A DNA stretch of 64,000 nt from Conchocele bisecta (lineage: Eukaryota > Mollusca > Bivalvia > Lucinida > Thyasiridae), in assembly GCA_029237695.1 (NCBI GenBank), contig CM055265.1, positions 114,550,067 to 114,614,066 of the forward strand, given 5' to 3'. How positions within the stretch are numbered: the first letter of the stretch is position 1; every line of letters begins with the position of its first letter. A model generated the notes under the pieces. That model searched no databases and had not been told where the DNA came from. It was given only the letters and a program-made list of their open reading frames with translations. Shown here piece after piece: positions 35,655 through 46,435 of this stretch. Both the position numbers and the translations under genes were made by a program.

Positions 35655-35870
35655 GGAAGCCCATTAGAGCCACTTCACTTTTTTTTATCTTTTCTTGAAT
35701 TTTCGAGATCTTTTCTTGAATTTTCAAGTTCTTTTCTTGAATTTTTCAAGATCTTTTCTTGAAAATTCAAGAAAAGATCTTCAAGAAAAGAACTTGAAAA
35801 TTCAAGAAAACATCTTGAATAAATGGAAATTAAAAAAAAGTGAAGTGGCCCTAATGGGCTTCCGTACCAT
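35655..35870. repeat. Palindrome made of TTTTCTTGAA repeats
   Basis: Outer arms GGAAGCCCATTAGAGCCACT and its inverse; inner arms are tandem TCTTTTCTTGAATTTTCAAG units (left) and their inverse (right). Lys/Asn/Ser-rich frames on both strands are by-products. Confidence 0.8.
35692..35808. promoter_or_regulatory. Cluster of perfect heat-shock-element patterns
   Basis: The TTCnnGAA pattern occurs as three-unit sites at 35692-35704, 35713-35725 and 35796-35808 and as a four-unit site at 35756-35773 (TTCTTGAAAATTCAAGAA). Two-unit sites lie at 35734-35741 and 35780-35787. HSF trimers bind such arrays. It lies in BVES intron 5; whether it works is unknown. Confidence 0.5.
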
Positions 35871-35999
35871 TCAATGGGCACAAAATGTTCTTTATAGGAA
35901 TTAAAGTGTGTAATTGTATCACTATTCCACCAGTTCTAAAAGTTACAAGCGCCCGCTTTACAGATATAATCATTTAGTAATATGTATTATACTGATAGT

Positions 36000-36670
36000 G
36001 ACTCGCGGTGGTGTCAGGCTCTGTTCATATGCAAGTGAGGCATGATATTTTTTAATTATTTATACTAATTAAATGTATCACCTGAAAAAATATTTTCAAA
36101 GATTATAAAGTATGATCATTGCACATCAAAAAATAAATACAGAGAATAAATAGTATTATTATATGACTAAGTATCTCAGTCATTCTCATTGGCCAAAACA
36201 CGACCACGTGATTATATACAAATTTAATGTAGACCTCTGAACGGTTTGTTTACACGAATAAGCACTCTCGGACCACGAGACCGGTCCGAGCTGTGTTTAT
36301 TCATGTAAACAAACCTATTGTTCACCTCCTTAGAGCACATGCGTAAATCTAACACATTTTGAAAAAACATATTTTAAAATTAAAAAAAACGGATATTTTG
36401 AAAATAATATTGGCCAAAAATATCGGTGTTGGTGAACATCACTTTTCTCAGGTCCGTAAATCTCATGTACACCTCAACAGACAATAATTGTATAATGTTC
36501 ATTAACTTTTTAACGAAACATGGTTATCGCTCCTGATATCGGTGTGGAAATTTATGTCTGATATAAAATGTATAATAATGCCAATCAATATGTGGGGTAA
36601 TGGTGAATGAATGTTTATTTTGCCAAATGATGTCTCTGATATAAAAAACATATTATTAGTGGGCATGTAC
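36000..36670 (-). repeat. Dispersed repeat R, with an inserted palindrome
   Basis: Inverted and diverged relative to 12020-12260. A palindrome at 36235-36325 (GGTTTGTTTACACGAATAA opposite TTATTCATGTAAACAAACC) interrupts it. Confidence 0.55.
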
Positions 36671-36789
36671 CTTTATCGGCTGGAACCTGGTCCTCATTAA
36701 AAGAAGAAACTGCAGTCGTATTGATGAAAATAACATATTTACCTCACAACTCGTAGGCGCAGCCATTACACAGAACCAAACCAATAGAC

Positions 36790-37300
36790 GTGATCCCCCA
36801 CCGTGTTGAATCGCCAATCAAAAATTCCTGATTTCGAGTATGTGAATAGAGCACATGCTGAAAATTGTAATCATCACAGGATCTGGATGTTGTTGCTAGG
36901 ATTTATGTTTATAAAACTTTCTCATGGACATTGTCTAGATTCTTACCCAAAATCAGAAAGTTTTGATTGGCCGAGGCTGAGCACAGCTCAGCCACGACCA
37001 ATCAAAACTTTCTGATTTCGAATTTTAGAACCAAGCACATGCTCAGAATCTGCCATCAACACAGGATCTGTATGTTGTTGTAAGGTTCCATGCTTATAAA
37101 ACTTATTATCCTAATTCTTACACAGCTCGGCTTAATAGCCTCACCCAATCGAAAGTTCCTGATTTGGAGCATGAGATAGGATTACATAATCGCAAGGCAT
37201 CGTAATTTACATACAAAATCATGCAAAATATTAAAAGTTGTACCTGAAATCTGGCAGTTTTATTGGTCGCGGCTGATTTTTCTTTCTGATTTCAAACAGA
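36790..37300. repeat. PAL-M units in tandem
   Basis: AATCAGAAAGTTTTGATTGG and CCAATCAAAACTTTCTGATT flank CTGAGCACAGCTCAG at 36950-37020. Diverged units lie on both sides, each with the string CACAGGATCTG(G/T)ATGTTG. Confidence 0.6.
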
Positions 37301-37320
37301 GTGCGGCATACTGTCTGTTC

Positions 37321-37663
37321 CAGTAGCCTATTTCATCAACATTGCAAAGTATACTTTACTAGCAAAGTATACTTTGAGGGAGTAATCATTTATTTTTCAT
37401 GAAATGCATTATTTCATATAGAACTAACAAATGCATATATTTGATGATTAAAAGTATGCAGAATTATTATACTGAATTTATTACATTATCACAGCCAATT
37501 TGGCTGTGATAATGTAATAAATTCTTAATTGGCTGTGATAATGTAATAAATTCAGTATAATAAAAATTAATAAATTTAATTTATCATAAAATTGAAAATT
37601 TCTCCCTCAAAGTATACTTTGCTACTAAAGTATACTTTGCAATGTTGATGAAATACGCTACAG
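37321..37663. repeat. PAL-B with a duplicated core arm
   Basis: GGCTGTGATAATGTAATAAA is present twice in direct order at 37501-37555, a slippage or conversion event inside the core. Confidence 0.8.
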
Positions 37664-37945
37664 GTTTTGCTGCCAACGGATCTTTGGCCATTAAACACAT
37701 TAAATCCCAAAAATATATTTTTATTTTATTTTTTTTACTCGTCTCCCACCGCTTCCCTCTCTTTTCCCCCATGTTAAATTCCCATAGGAAATTTGTTTGC
37801 TATTAAATCAATATTTCATCCAAAAAATATTTTGGGGAGGGTGACTTTTTGTTATTGATGAAAAAGTACTTACAATTAAATATGCTTTAGATTTAATGTG
37901 TTTAATAGCCAAAAGTTTGTTGACAGGAAAACGTGGGACAGACAG
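37664..37945. repeat. Palindrome related to PAL-I
   Basis: TTTGGCCATTAAACACATTA opposite TAATGTGTTTAATAGCC; the interior CCCCCATGTTAAATTCCCAT is shared with PAL-I. Confidence 0.55.
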
Positions 37946-38009
37946 TAGTTGTGAACAGTAACTCTTGCAATTTACTCCCATACCTTCCGTGGCTAGATTG
38001 CAAGAGCTA

Positions 38010-38200
38010 GTGTTCGCAAATAAGTGTGGCCTACATTGTAATCATAAAAGAATCTGGCTGTTGTTGTGGGCGACCATGTTATACAGGTTTCTAGCACATT
38101 GTCCAAATTCTAACTCATAATCAGGCAGTTTGGTTGGTCAAGACTGAGCACAGCTCAACTGCGACCAATCAAACTGCCTGATTTTGAGCATGGGAACATA
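38010..38200. repeat. PAL-M copy
   Basis: AATCAGGCAGTTTGGTTGGT and its inverse around TGAGCACAGCTCA, preceded by CATTGTAATCATAAAAGAAT, the string that also surrounds the exon 6 acceptor. Confidence 0.6.
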
Positions 38201-38208
38201 GTACATGA

Positions 38209-38517
38209 TCAGTAGCCGATTTCATCAAAATTGCAAAGTATACTTTTCTAGCAAAGTATACTTTGAGGGAGTAATCATTTATTTTTCCTGAAATGCATTA
38301 TTTCAAATTGAACTAACAAATGCATGTATTTCATGATTAAAGTATGCAGAATTATTATACTGAATTTTTTACATTATCACAGCCATAATGGCTGTGATAA
38401 TGTAATAAATTCAGTTTAATAAAAATTAATAAATTTATCCTAAAATTGAAAATTTCTCCCTCAAAGTATACTTTGCTAGAAAAGTATGCTTTGCAATGTT
38501 GGTGAAATAGGCTACAG
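38209..38517. repeat. PAL-B, full length, 28 bp before exon 6
   Basis: Complete, with CAGTAGCCGATTTCATC and GTGAAATAGGCTACAG ends. It was inserted between the two parts of a PAL-M-type repeat. Confidence 0.85.
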
Positions 38518-38545
38518 AATGTGGCATACATTGTAATCATCACAG

Positions 38546-38717
38546 GATCTGGATATTGGCTCAAGGAATGAGAACCATCTGGGACCAGTGCCCGTGAACC
38601 CGCGATTGAACCACGACCTCCGAAAGACCCTGGCCCGGTTCACACTGGAGACAATGAGATGCGAGTCACGCAATGTCAAGGACAATTTGGTCGAGGAGCT
38701 CCGTGAAGATGATGAAG
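38546..38717 (+). CDS. BVES: BVES-like exon 6: variable cytoplasmic tail
   Basis: Residues 266-322 plus one base; it includes NPRLNHDLRKTLARF and many acidic residues, and the tail is poorly conserved in Popeye proteins. The start is uncertain: the CAG at 38545 keeps frame, but it lies in a repeat also seen near 36865 and 38035. GAG at 38572 is a weaker in-frame option, and AAG at 38565 would hit a stop at once. The donor is GAAG|GTTTGT; CG|GTAGGC at 38751 is also phase 1 and would add 11 residues. Confidence 0.75.
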
Positions 38718-39182
38718 GTTTGTTGGCTCTGAATGTCACAAACACAGACGGTAGGCTTGATGACAAAAACATTTGCAGTCGTAGCTTAGTCACTTTATAT
38801 GTACTGTACAGTAGTGTCAGAGTTTTTTGTTCTGAGTTTACATGTATGGCACTTTGGTATGCCAGAAAACCAATTTTGTGGTTTATGTGCCTTTCCCCAT
38901 TTTCACTGCTCTTAGCATTTTCATTGGAAATGTGTCTTTGTATCGCTGTGCATGATGTACAGCGTTTCAGGAAAACCTGTTTTGATTTTTTGTTTCAGTA
39001 GAGTTTTTAAAGGAAACGCTACGTCCAAAAATGGCATTTTCATTTCAAAATGTTTCGACATTTGCAAAGGGGAAAACGGGTATTTAAGTGGCTAGTACAG
39101 GAAACATGTGACTTACATGTATGAAGTGGAACACAAATGCACATGGTACTGTAATCACCCTTCACTAATCATATGACTATAG

Positions 39183-39753
39183 TCTGTTTCACGAAAGCTG
39201 CCCAAATTTTACGGCCATATAAACAATTCAAAAACAATATTTGTTTCGATAATATTAAATTAAAGGAAAATTTAAGAATGAGCCTTCTTTTTATTTCGTG
39301 AAATTTGGTCAAATATTGATTTTATTACGAAAAATTGATTTGTCTATGGGAATTTAACATGGGGGAAAAAGGTAGAGGAGTTGTGGGAGGAGTCAAAAAA
39401 CAAAAAAAATTGGAAATTGACTCCGAAACCTAGCTAGATAGCTTGGATATGATCTACATGTAACTAAGAAAACAAAAGTTAAATTTTAAAAATCGGTCCA
39501 GTATTTCTGAAATTCTAAAAAATTTCCCCATGTTAAATCCCCATAGACATCTTCACTCCGTGAAGATGTCTATGGGGATTTAACATGGGGAAATTTTGTT
39601 TTTGCAATAAAATCAATATTTGACAAAATTTCACGAAATAAAAAGAAGGCTCATTCTTAAATTTTCCTTTAATTTAATATTATCAAAATAATATTGTTTT
39701 TGAATTGTCTATATAGCCGTAAAATTTGGGCAGCTTTCGTGAAACAGACAGTA
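39183..39753. repeat. PAL-I, ~570-bp palindrome
   Basis: Second full copy, very close to 26728-27316 in length and order. The PAL-I interior GAATTTAACATGGGGGAAAA is kept in both. Confidence 0.8.
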
Positions 39754-39794
39754 AACTTATGAGTACAAATGTTTTTGTTTTCTACATGAGTGTC

Positions 39795-40085
39795 TTAAAC
39801 AGTATATTATACCATTGCTATATCACTGTGACCGCTTGCGATATCAACTTTAAACTTCATATACACATTGATCACCATATTTTCATTGTATACCCTACCT
39901 ATGCTGCCCAAGAGCCCAAGGTCATATGACTTATAATTTTTTAAATTGTTAAAGTTTTTCAAATTGCTATGTCTCTGTGACCGCTTGTGATATCAACTTG
40001 AAACATCATATACAGTAAAACACATTGATCACCATTTATTGTGATTAACAAGCATACTACACCAATACCCATGGTCATGGACTTT
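39795..40085 (+). repeat. Repeat K block
   Basis: Two units with CTGTGACCGCTTG(C/T)GATATC and one CCCAAGGTCATATGACTT. Confidence 0.55.
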
Positions 40086-40145
40086 GAATTTCAATGCAGG
40101 CGTCATCGGGGAGCATTTGTCGGATTTACCGACCATCTAGTTTAT

Positions 40146-40386
40146 TATAGGAATTAATGGCCTTTTTGTGGAATTTATCAGGGTTTAAACTTGAGTTTTG
40201 CAACTAGTGTAGATCCAGATCAGCCTGTGAATCCGCACAGTCGGATCCGGATCTGCACTGTTCGCCATTCCGTCAATGGAACAACCGCCATGCTTCTAAC
40301 AAGCATTATAGATCGTTATTATGCTACAGGAATATGCTATTTGATCAGGAGATACACTGGCTTCATTTCTTCAGTCATAGCCACAT
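40146..40386 (+). repeat. PAL-C fragment fused to PAL-D
   Basis: 40146-40193 is the first PAL-C arm. At AAACTTGAG it changes to PAL-D, which lacks its own left end. Confidence 0.65.
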
Positions 40387-40441
40387 TTAGTCAATCCTGT
40401 GTTACCTTAAAACAAACAAATCAATCAATCAACTTTTCCAG

Positions 40442-40584
40442 AACCGTACTCTCTGTTGGAAGAACAAGTGGATCTGTTGAATGGTAACATCGTACTGCCG
40501 CTGAAACGGACTGTGCCACAGGTCGTGACCACGGATGTGTCGCCGACCCACTCCGAGGTTTCTGGGATCCACTTCTCCGTGTGA
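40442..40584 (+). CDS. BVES: BVES-like exon 7: C-terminal tail and stop
   Basis: After the pyrimidine-rich acceptor AACTTTTCCAG the phase-1 frame stays open for 47 codons and ends at TGA 40582-40584. It encodes a tail beginning EPYSLLEEQVDLLNGN and ending GIHFSV. The tail is not clearly conserved, so the call rests on phase, splice signal, position, and a poly(A) signal 59 bp after the stop. A PAL-D repeat ends about 55 bp upstream. Confidence 0.72.
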
Positions 40585-40642
40585 TTCCTCACATCTCCAA
40601 GTTTCATTGGAATCTGCGGCTCTGTTTCACTCGGCTTTGTGT

Positions 40643-40648
40643 AATAAA
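40643..40648 (+). terminator. AATAAA poly(A) signal of the BVES-like gene
   Basis: AATAAA lies 59 bp after the TGA of exon 7 in non-repeat sequence, followed by a T/G-rich stretch. This gives a short 3' UTR. Many AATAAA strings elsewhere here are inside palindromes; this one is not. Confidence 0.6.
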
Positions 40649-40860
40649 GGTTTGATATATGCGTCTTATAGCGTCGTTATCAGCATAATAGTTTGATAGA
40701 GATGACATACAAACTTCTTGAAAGAAATGGGATTGTAATTTCCTATTTTTAAAGAAAACCACATATAATACATATACATTTAAAAGTCACTCTTTTTATT
40801 GCAGTTTTGACCACATGTGACCATGTGATCAAACATTTAATAAAAGGAGTGATTATAAAA

Positions 40861-41106
40861 ATAATATAATCATTTCTTTTTCTCGAAATGCATTATTTCA
40901 TATAGAACTAACGACTGCATATATTTGATGATTAAAAGTATGCAGAATTATTATACTGAATTTATTACATTATCACAAAAATGGCTGTGATAATGTAATC
41001 AATTCAGTATAATAAAAATTAATAAAATGTATCTTTAAATTTTTATCCCTCAAATTGTGTGTATAAGTATTCTTTTGAAATTTTGGTGAAATAGGTACTG
41101 GGCTAC
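40861..41106. repeat. PAL-B, left end lost
   Basis: Starts inside the element at TCATTTCTTTTTCTCG; the core has lost the GCC of one arm. Confidence 0.65.
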
Positions 41107-41229
41107 TGGCAGTATTGTACGTGAAGCTGTGGTTATGTTTATGCTATTCACAGTAGATGTTTATCACGTAAACTACACCATATTTACATTTTTTTAGTAT
41201 GTGCTTTAGAAGAGTCATCCAGTATTTTT

Positions 41230-41445
41230 GGCCGTGACTGGAGAAATTGGGCTTATGAGTTGTGCGACCAGGGTAGATCCAGATCAGCCTGTGCATCCGC
41301 ACAGTCTGATCAGCATCTGCACTGTTCGCCATTTCATCAATAATCACCCGTCGTGCTTCTAACAAGCAATATAGATCATCACCAGGCTACAGGAATGTGC
41401 TATTTGATCAAGAGCTACACTGGTCGCAAACTCCATAAGCCCTAT
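41230..41445 (+). repeat. PAL-D copy
   Basis: GTGACTGGAGAAATTGGGCT to ATAAGCCCTATCT; complete apart from the last bases. Confidence 0.65.
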
Positions 41446-41679
41446 CTTTACTTAATAAGTGCTGCAATGTTTTAAAATGACACTTTATATACTTGACACT
41501 TTGCCATTTTTTTATGTCAAGAAGTTTCTTCAACCTTGACCTTTTTGATCATGTTACGGTCAAATGCCTCAGCAGGTGCAACACCACTTCCATGGCGGAA
41601 TTCTTGTGTATACATTTGCGTATGACATCATGGCAAGATGACATCAGATAATACAGTGACATCATACAATGCACAGGGA

Positions 41680-41790
41680 TTCCGCTGGCGATCGCCACTT
41701 TCGCAATTGGCGATAAAAATAAACAGTTGGCGATAAAAAATTACAATTTTCGAAGAAAATAATAATTTTTTTCCCTAACGGAATCCCTAA
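41680..41790. repeat. PAL-N copy, right arm decayed
   Basis: CGATTGGCGATAAA-type strings and GCGATAAAAAATTACAATTT match 31164-31290. Confidence 0.55.
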
Positions 41791-41984
41791 ATGCAACGTC
41801 ATTGATGATGTACATGTATCAATATATTGTTACTGTGTGTCAAATTTCACCCAGATATATTTCCTATATACCATGTTAGATATTTATTTTCACAGCCTAT
41901 TGGATGACTCTCATACATTTCGCCTTGATCCGAGGCTATCTGCAATATTGTATGTGGATATGTGGTTGTGACTGGAGAAATAGA

Positions 41985-42152
41985 GGATATTCCATCGTAC
42001 ATTTTGAATAGCAGGAAATAATACATGAGTATGCGTCGGCTTCCGCTTAAGCAACGAGTGAGCGTAGCGAACGAGTTGCTTGCACGGACGCCGACGGACA
42101 CGAGTGTATTATTTCCGGTATTCAAACATGTAAGATGGAATATCCTATTTAT
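41985..42152. repeat. Palindrome with GAGTGAGCGTAGCGAACGAG loop
   Basis: AGGATATTCCATCGTACATT opposite GTAAGATGGAATATCCT. The loop motif reappears at 44562-44582 in an otherwise different palindrome. Confidence 0.7.
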
Positions 42153-42561
42153 AACACTTCCACGGCGGATACATATGCACAATTACCGGTAGTCTATTTT
42201 TGATATTATCATCAATTAATTGTGATGTGCGCATGAATAGTTATACAATGACGTGTTTTCCCGCGTTTTGACGTTACGTTGTGTGACGACGTCAAATGTG
42301 ACGTCATGTAAACGTTTTGAAATCCAAATTATGCAGCTGTTTCTATGAACCAGATATATTTGAGTGCATGTTTGGAATGTGTTCAATCACATTAACATTC
42401 TAGATTAGTCAAGACCCTTTCCAAATTTTCAAATAACTTTATTTTGACTGTAATAAAAATTAAACATTTTGCATGGTAGCTCGTGGTTTCCGAGAAAACA
42501 GGCGCACAATTACGGGTGTTCTCTTCACTGTGTATTATTTGTAAGGAGTTGATTACGGGTT

Positions 42562-42672
42562 TTCTCTCACTGGTAACAGTGCAGATCCTGATCAGACTGC
42601 GGATGCACAGTCTGATCTGGATCTACACTGGTCGCAAAATTGATAAGCCCAATTTCACCAGTCACAGCCACA
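42562..42672 (+). repeat. PAL-D, shortened
   Basis: Only the hairpin GCAGATCCTGATCAGACTGC and the right end CACCAGTCACAGCCACATA remain. Confidence 0.6.
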
Positions 42673-42698
42673 TACATCTTTATGTTTATTCTTGGATA

Positions 42699-43063
42699 TT
42701 ATAGGAATGAATGGCCTTTTTGTTGAATTTATCGGGGTATAAACTTGGAAAAGTCGCGGGAATACTGGACGAAGGCCGGAAGGCCTCGTCCAGTATTTCT
42801 GCGACTTTTCCAAGTTTATATCCCCGATAAATTCAACAAAAAGGCCATTCATTCCTTATAATTCCAGCATTTGAAATAAATTCATCAAGAAAATGTGTTT
42901 ATTTTGACAGACAGCAGCCATTTGTTTACATTGACAGCACTGACAGCGCACCTGTAGAAAGTAGTTCGGCGTGGGAGTTTACTGGGATATAAATTTTGGA
43001 CAGAGACTTGCTACGGGCCAATCAAATGTTAGGGAATTGTGTAAATATTTTTGTGCTGGAATT
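42699..43063 (+). repeat. PAL-C with a replaced tail segment
   Basis: At 42905-42955 the usual CCGTTTTCTTAAGAATTATT is replaced by GACAGACAGCAGCC and two GACAGC strings; both flanks are normal. Confidence 0.75.
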
Positions 43064-43143
43064 ATTGAGATATGTCATATGCCGATGGGCAGGACAGTAT
43101 ATATTATCAATCGTTGATAGGTGCATTTGTCCGTACTATTTAT

Positions 43144-43390
43144 TAACCCTTAGACCGCTACACACAACATTTGTCGCCTGCTGTTGCGTTTATATTTCAC
43201 ATTATTTCCCAATAAAAACATGGTTTGACAGCACTTCAGAATCATTTCCATTGGAAATGATTCTGTAGTGCTGTTAAAGCATGTTGTAAAGTGTTATAAA
43301 GTGCTGTCAAAGCATGTTTTTGATGAGAAAAATAGAAAATAGAAAATAACAGCAGACGACAAAAAATTAAGATAGCGATCTAAGGGTTAA
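43144..43390. repeat. PAL-E copy with internal duplication
   Basis: TTAACCCTTAGACCGCTACA to GCGATCTAAGGGTTAA; AAAGTGCTGTCAAAGCATGT is partly repeated at 43265-43315. Confidence 0.8.
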
Positions 43391-43649
43391 TGTGTATACA
43401 TTTTCTTTTCGCGAAAGCTGAATTTGTTGACAAATTTCGATAATATTTGGAAACACGGTGTGGCTTGATATACTCCTTTGCTGTACATGCCCCGCCCCAT
43501 TTCCCAAGGTCAAGGTCACTATGTTGGTACATTTACATTGAAACTTATGATTCCACAAGGGGATTAGCTACATGTAACCAAACCGTTTATTGTTGTTTTA
43601 TGTGCTTCTTGGGCTAGTGGCAATATTGTATGCAGATATATGTTCATAA

Positions 43650-43862
43650 TTAGCGGGATGGGTTGTGGATTAGGGGTTAGAACACCTGACTTCCAATCCG
43701 GAGGTTGTCGGTTCAAATCTCGACTTAGGCATCAAAAATACTTTTCAAAGTATTTTCATCCCACTGATCTGTCGGATGAGACTTTAAACTGTGGTCCTGT
43801 CTCTATATGACCTTAGCTGTTGCTGGGATGTTACACCCATTCACTTTTCATAATTAGCATCT
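43650..43862 (+). mobile_element. SINE-T, tRNA-like head
   Basis: GGGTTGTGGATTAGGGGTTA followed about 40 bases later by GGTTCAAATCTCG resembles the A and B boxes of a tRNA-derived RNA polymerase III promoter. The body continues AAAATACTTTTCAAAGTATT and ends TGGGATGTTACACCCATTCA. Other copies lie at 31820-31915, 31918-32295 and 46755-46825. It is not a working tRNA, because no cloverleaf could be built from it. Confidence 0.6.
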
Positions 43863-44047
43863 ATTGATGTCTTATTTTGATTTCAGGGCTGAATATATTT
43901 TTTTTTTATTGTAAATACAGTCAAACCTGTGAATAAAGGCCAGTCATGCTAAGGATTTAACAGTCTGTTAAGCTAACTGAGGTTTTGAGCAACCAGGCCC
44001 TGCTGTACATTTACTCATTATGTAGATGCCAGTCAAATTCCAGACTC

Positions 44048-44181
44048 CAGGGGACCGTTTCACTAAACTTTGTACGATAAAAATGTTCCGAAATCGGCTG
44101 TCGGAACAAATGTGATTGTGGATTTCAATTGTGTACTTACAAACTTCTTAGTCATACAAAGCTTTTGTGAAACGGCCCCCA
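44048..44181. repeat. PAL-A without core hairpin
   Basis: PAL-A ends (CAGGGGACCGTTTCACTAAA, GTGAAACGGCCCCC) enclose GAAATCGGCTGTCGGAACAA instead of the 58-bp core. Confidence 0.75.
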
Positions 44182-44185
44182 TGAA

Positions 44186-44424
44186 TGTTTCACTAAACTT
44201 TGAACGACTAAAATGTTTGTAAGTGAAAAACTATGATAGTCTGTACATTTCACATTATCAATGTTTTCTTTTAAACAATTATTGGATTTACATTTATTGA
44301 GCATAGGCTGCATATGCAGCCTTTGCTCAATAAATTTAAATCCATCAATTGAAATTTCTAGACGATCCTAAATTTGCACTTACGAACATTTTAGTCGTAC
44401 GAAGTTTAGTGAAACAGGCTCCGT
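44186..44424. repeat. PAL-A with core hairpin
   Basis: Immediately follows the core-less copy in the same orientation. Confidence 0.75.
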
Positions 44425-44512
44425 GTCACTTTGCAGAAATGACTGGCCTGATTCATCATAAGTTTGTATTTGTGTAAACTATTGGTTGAAATGTAAGAAA
44501 TACCGTTTATTT

Positions 44513-44643
44513 AACCAGGTGAGCTAATAGGTAATTCGGTCCTTACGCTAAACAAACGAGTGAGCATAGCGAACCGAGTTTGTTTACTGGTAGGACCCAA
44601 TCACGGGGGCATTATTTCAAGATAATCAGCTCACCTGGTTAAT
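44513..44643. repeat. Palindrome of 131 bp
   Basis: AACCAGGTGAGCT and AGCTCACCTGGTT are exact outer arms; inside, AACAAACGAGTGAGCATAGC faces CCGAGTTTGTTTAC. Confidence 0.7.
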
Positions 44644-45285
44644 TCCTGGAACAGCCACGTTGCGTAATTTAACCAATCAACAACACCGCGCGACGTCACG
44701 TGTGTCTAACGTATTGTATTGGGATGTAAACACAATACGTCGAAATGGCGTTTGCATTATGAATTTATAGAAGGTTTAAATATATAATAATATAAGGGAT
44801 AAATGATGACAGTAATGTTGCAATGATGTGTTTCCAATGGCCAATTAAATAATTGTCTCGGACACACCTTCTGAATCGAAAGACTGCTTTAAGGTGCTTT
44901 AAGCTATGGCCCGCTTCCGGAAATGTACTCGCACAACTTTTGAACATCATGTATATTTGATCCACTTGTTTTAATAAAATAAGGTGTGTGAAATTTTTAG
45001 AGAATGTTTATTTAGGGCGAGATGATTCTCGTGAAATGATGCGCTCGTGATTACCACTATTAAAGCGAACTTGGTTTGCTGCGTTCACTCATTTGTTTAG
45101 CGAAAGGATCCAATAATTTATGCATTATTTCATGATTTGTGGAATATACTCTATGTTGGTTAAAATATAAGAAATGTATGAAAACTGCTGAGTGAAATGT
45201 TATAAATGTATGTAAACTACTGGTTGAAATGTAAGGCATGTAAACTAGTTGAAATTTTAGAAAATTGTCCGTGCTAATACATGTG
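44644..45285. other. No gene seen
   Basis: A diverged relative of the GAGTGAGC palindrome is hinted at 45055-45100 (GCGTTCACTC). Nothing else is recognisable. Confidence 0.35.
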
Positions 45286-45286
45286 G

Positions 45287-45777
45287 CTGTAACTGGAGAA
45301 ATGTGATCTATGACCAGTCTAGCTCCTGTAGCCTATTTCATCAACATTGCAAAGTATACTTTAAAATATACTTTGAGGGAGAAATTTTCAATTTTATGAT
45401 AAATTTTATTAATTTTTATTGTACTGAATTTATTACATTATCACAGCCAATTTGGCTGTGATAATGTAATAAATTCAGTATAATAATTCTGCATACTTTT
45501 AATCATGAAATATATGCATTTGTTAGTTTTATATGAAATAATGCAGTTCAGGAAAAATAAATGATTACTCCCTCAAAGTATACTTTGCTAGTAAAGTATA
45601 CTTTGCAATGTTGATGAAATGGGCTACAGATCAAGTAGCACACTCCTGTTGGCTGATAATAATCTATGTTGCTTGTTTCATTGATGGAATGGCGAACAGT
45701 ACAGATGCTGATCAAACTTTGTAGATGTACAGGCTAGAAGCAAAGCCCATAAGCCCCATTTCTCCAGTCACAGCCAC
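45287..45777. repeat. PAL-D interrupted by a full PAL-B
   Basis: PAL-D parts 45287-45325 and 45630-45777 flank PAL-B at 45326-45629, whose ends CTGTAGCC and GGCTACAG are intact. Confidence 0.8.
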
Positions 45778-45779
45778 AT

Positions 45780-46435
45780 ACAGAGAAGTATTTTATCATA
45801 TTCCAGTCCAGTATTATGTGATTCTAGTCTTATTTTACATTTAAATTATATGTGCCATACTGGTGGAAGTTGCAGGTCGTACTGCCGTACAAACCTAAAT
45901 ATTCTAACACTATTTGTTTTGGGAAACCCTATTTTATAGGGGTTTACCAGAACAGATTGTATTCAAGTACATTGCTATTGTTATTGTATTAAGCCAGTAC
46001 AGCCATACTAACTGTACATATCGGGACATTCGTTGTTGTGGGAAACCATATATTTATTTATTATATGACTGAAGTCAAGCCAATGAGATTGCCCAATAGA
46101 GTGTCACATGATTTCGGACGTATATGATATTCACCTGAATATCAGTCTCAGACTCCGAGAGTGATTTTCTAAATGTGATATTGACTTGGATGCGGCGAGT
46201 CGCTGATCACGCAATGGAAACATGACTCGGTTCAACGACGAGTTAATTGAACAAAACTACGCAAATACTATCATCCAATCAACAACACGCTTACAGATGT
46301 ACTTCGCGCTTGACAGCAAAACAACAACGATGGATGCAAACTGAAGCAAACCTGTACATAAATTTCAGTCGGGTTTCAGAAAAACCATGTATAATAAAAT
46401 AATTATTGTCTTTTGAGTCGATGTGCACGATATTT
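45780..46435. other. No gene seen
   Basis: AT-rich sequence without a recognised repeat; no long open frame. Confidence 0.35.

Larger units (their letters stand above)
20670..40648 (+). other. BVES: Popeye-domain gene, seven coding exons (BVES/POPDC1-like)
   Basis: The seven exons below join with matching phases (1,2,2,0,0,1) into one frame of 1110 nt, a 369-residue protein plus stop; human BVES is a similar length (360). Popeye proteins are three-pass membrane proteins of muscle and epithelia. Their cytoplasmic Popeye domain binds cAMP and they affect membrane trafficking and cell contact. The order seen is a glycosylatable N-terminus, three hydrophobic segments (about residues 43-58, 62-85, 95-112), then the Popeye domain (about 117-265) and a variable tail. 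The cAMP-pocket motif reads DSPEF, as in BVES, not DSPEW as in POPDC2/3, so BVES is the best paralogue call. Introns are about 4.4, 4.8, 3.3, 1.1, 3.5 and 1.7 kb. A CAG acceptor at 20667-20669 suggests a further 5' UTR exon upstream that I could not place. Confidence 0.92.

Noticed and set aside
35675..35904. Lys/Asn/Ser-rich frames on both strands
   Set aside because: They translate the TTTTCTTGAA repeat palindrome.
38588..39001. 137-residue open frame taken as one exon
   Set aside because: Only the first part (to 38717, or possibly 38750) fits the Popeye gene; the rest reads through the intron until a chance stop.
43650..43740. tRNA gene
   Set aside because: Box A- and B-like strings are present but the stems do not pair, and a repeat body follows as in a SINE.
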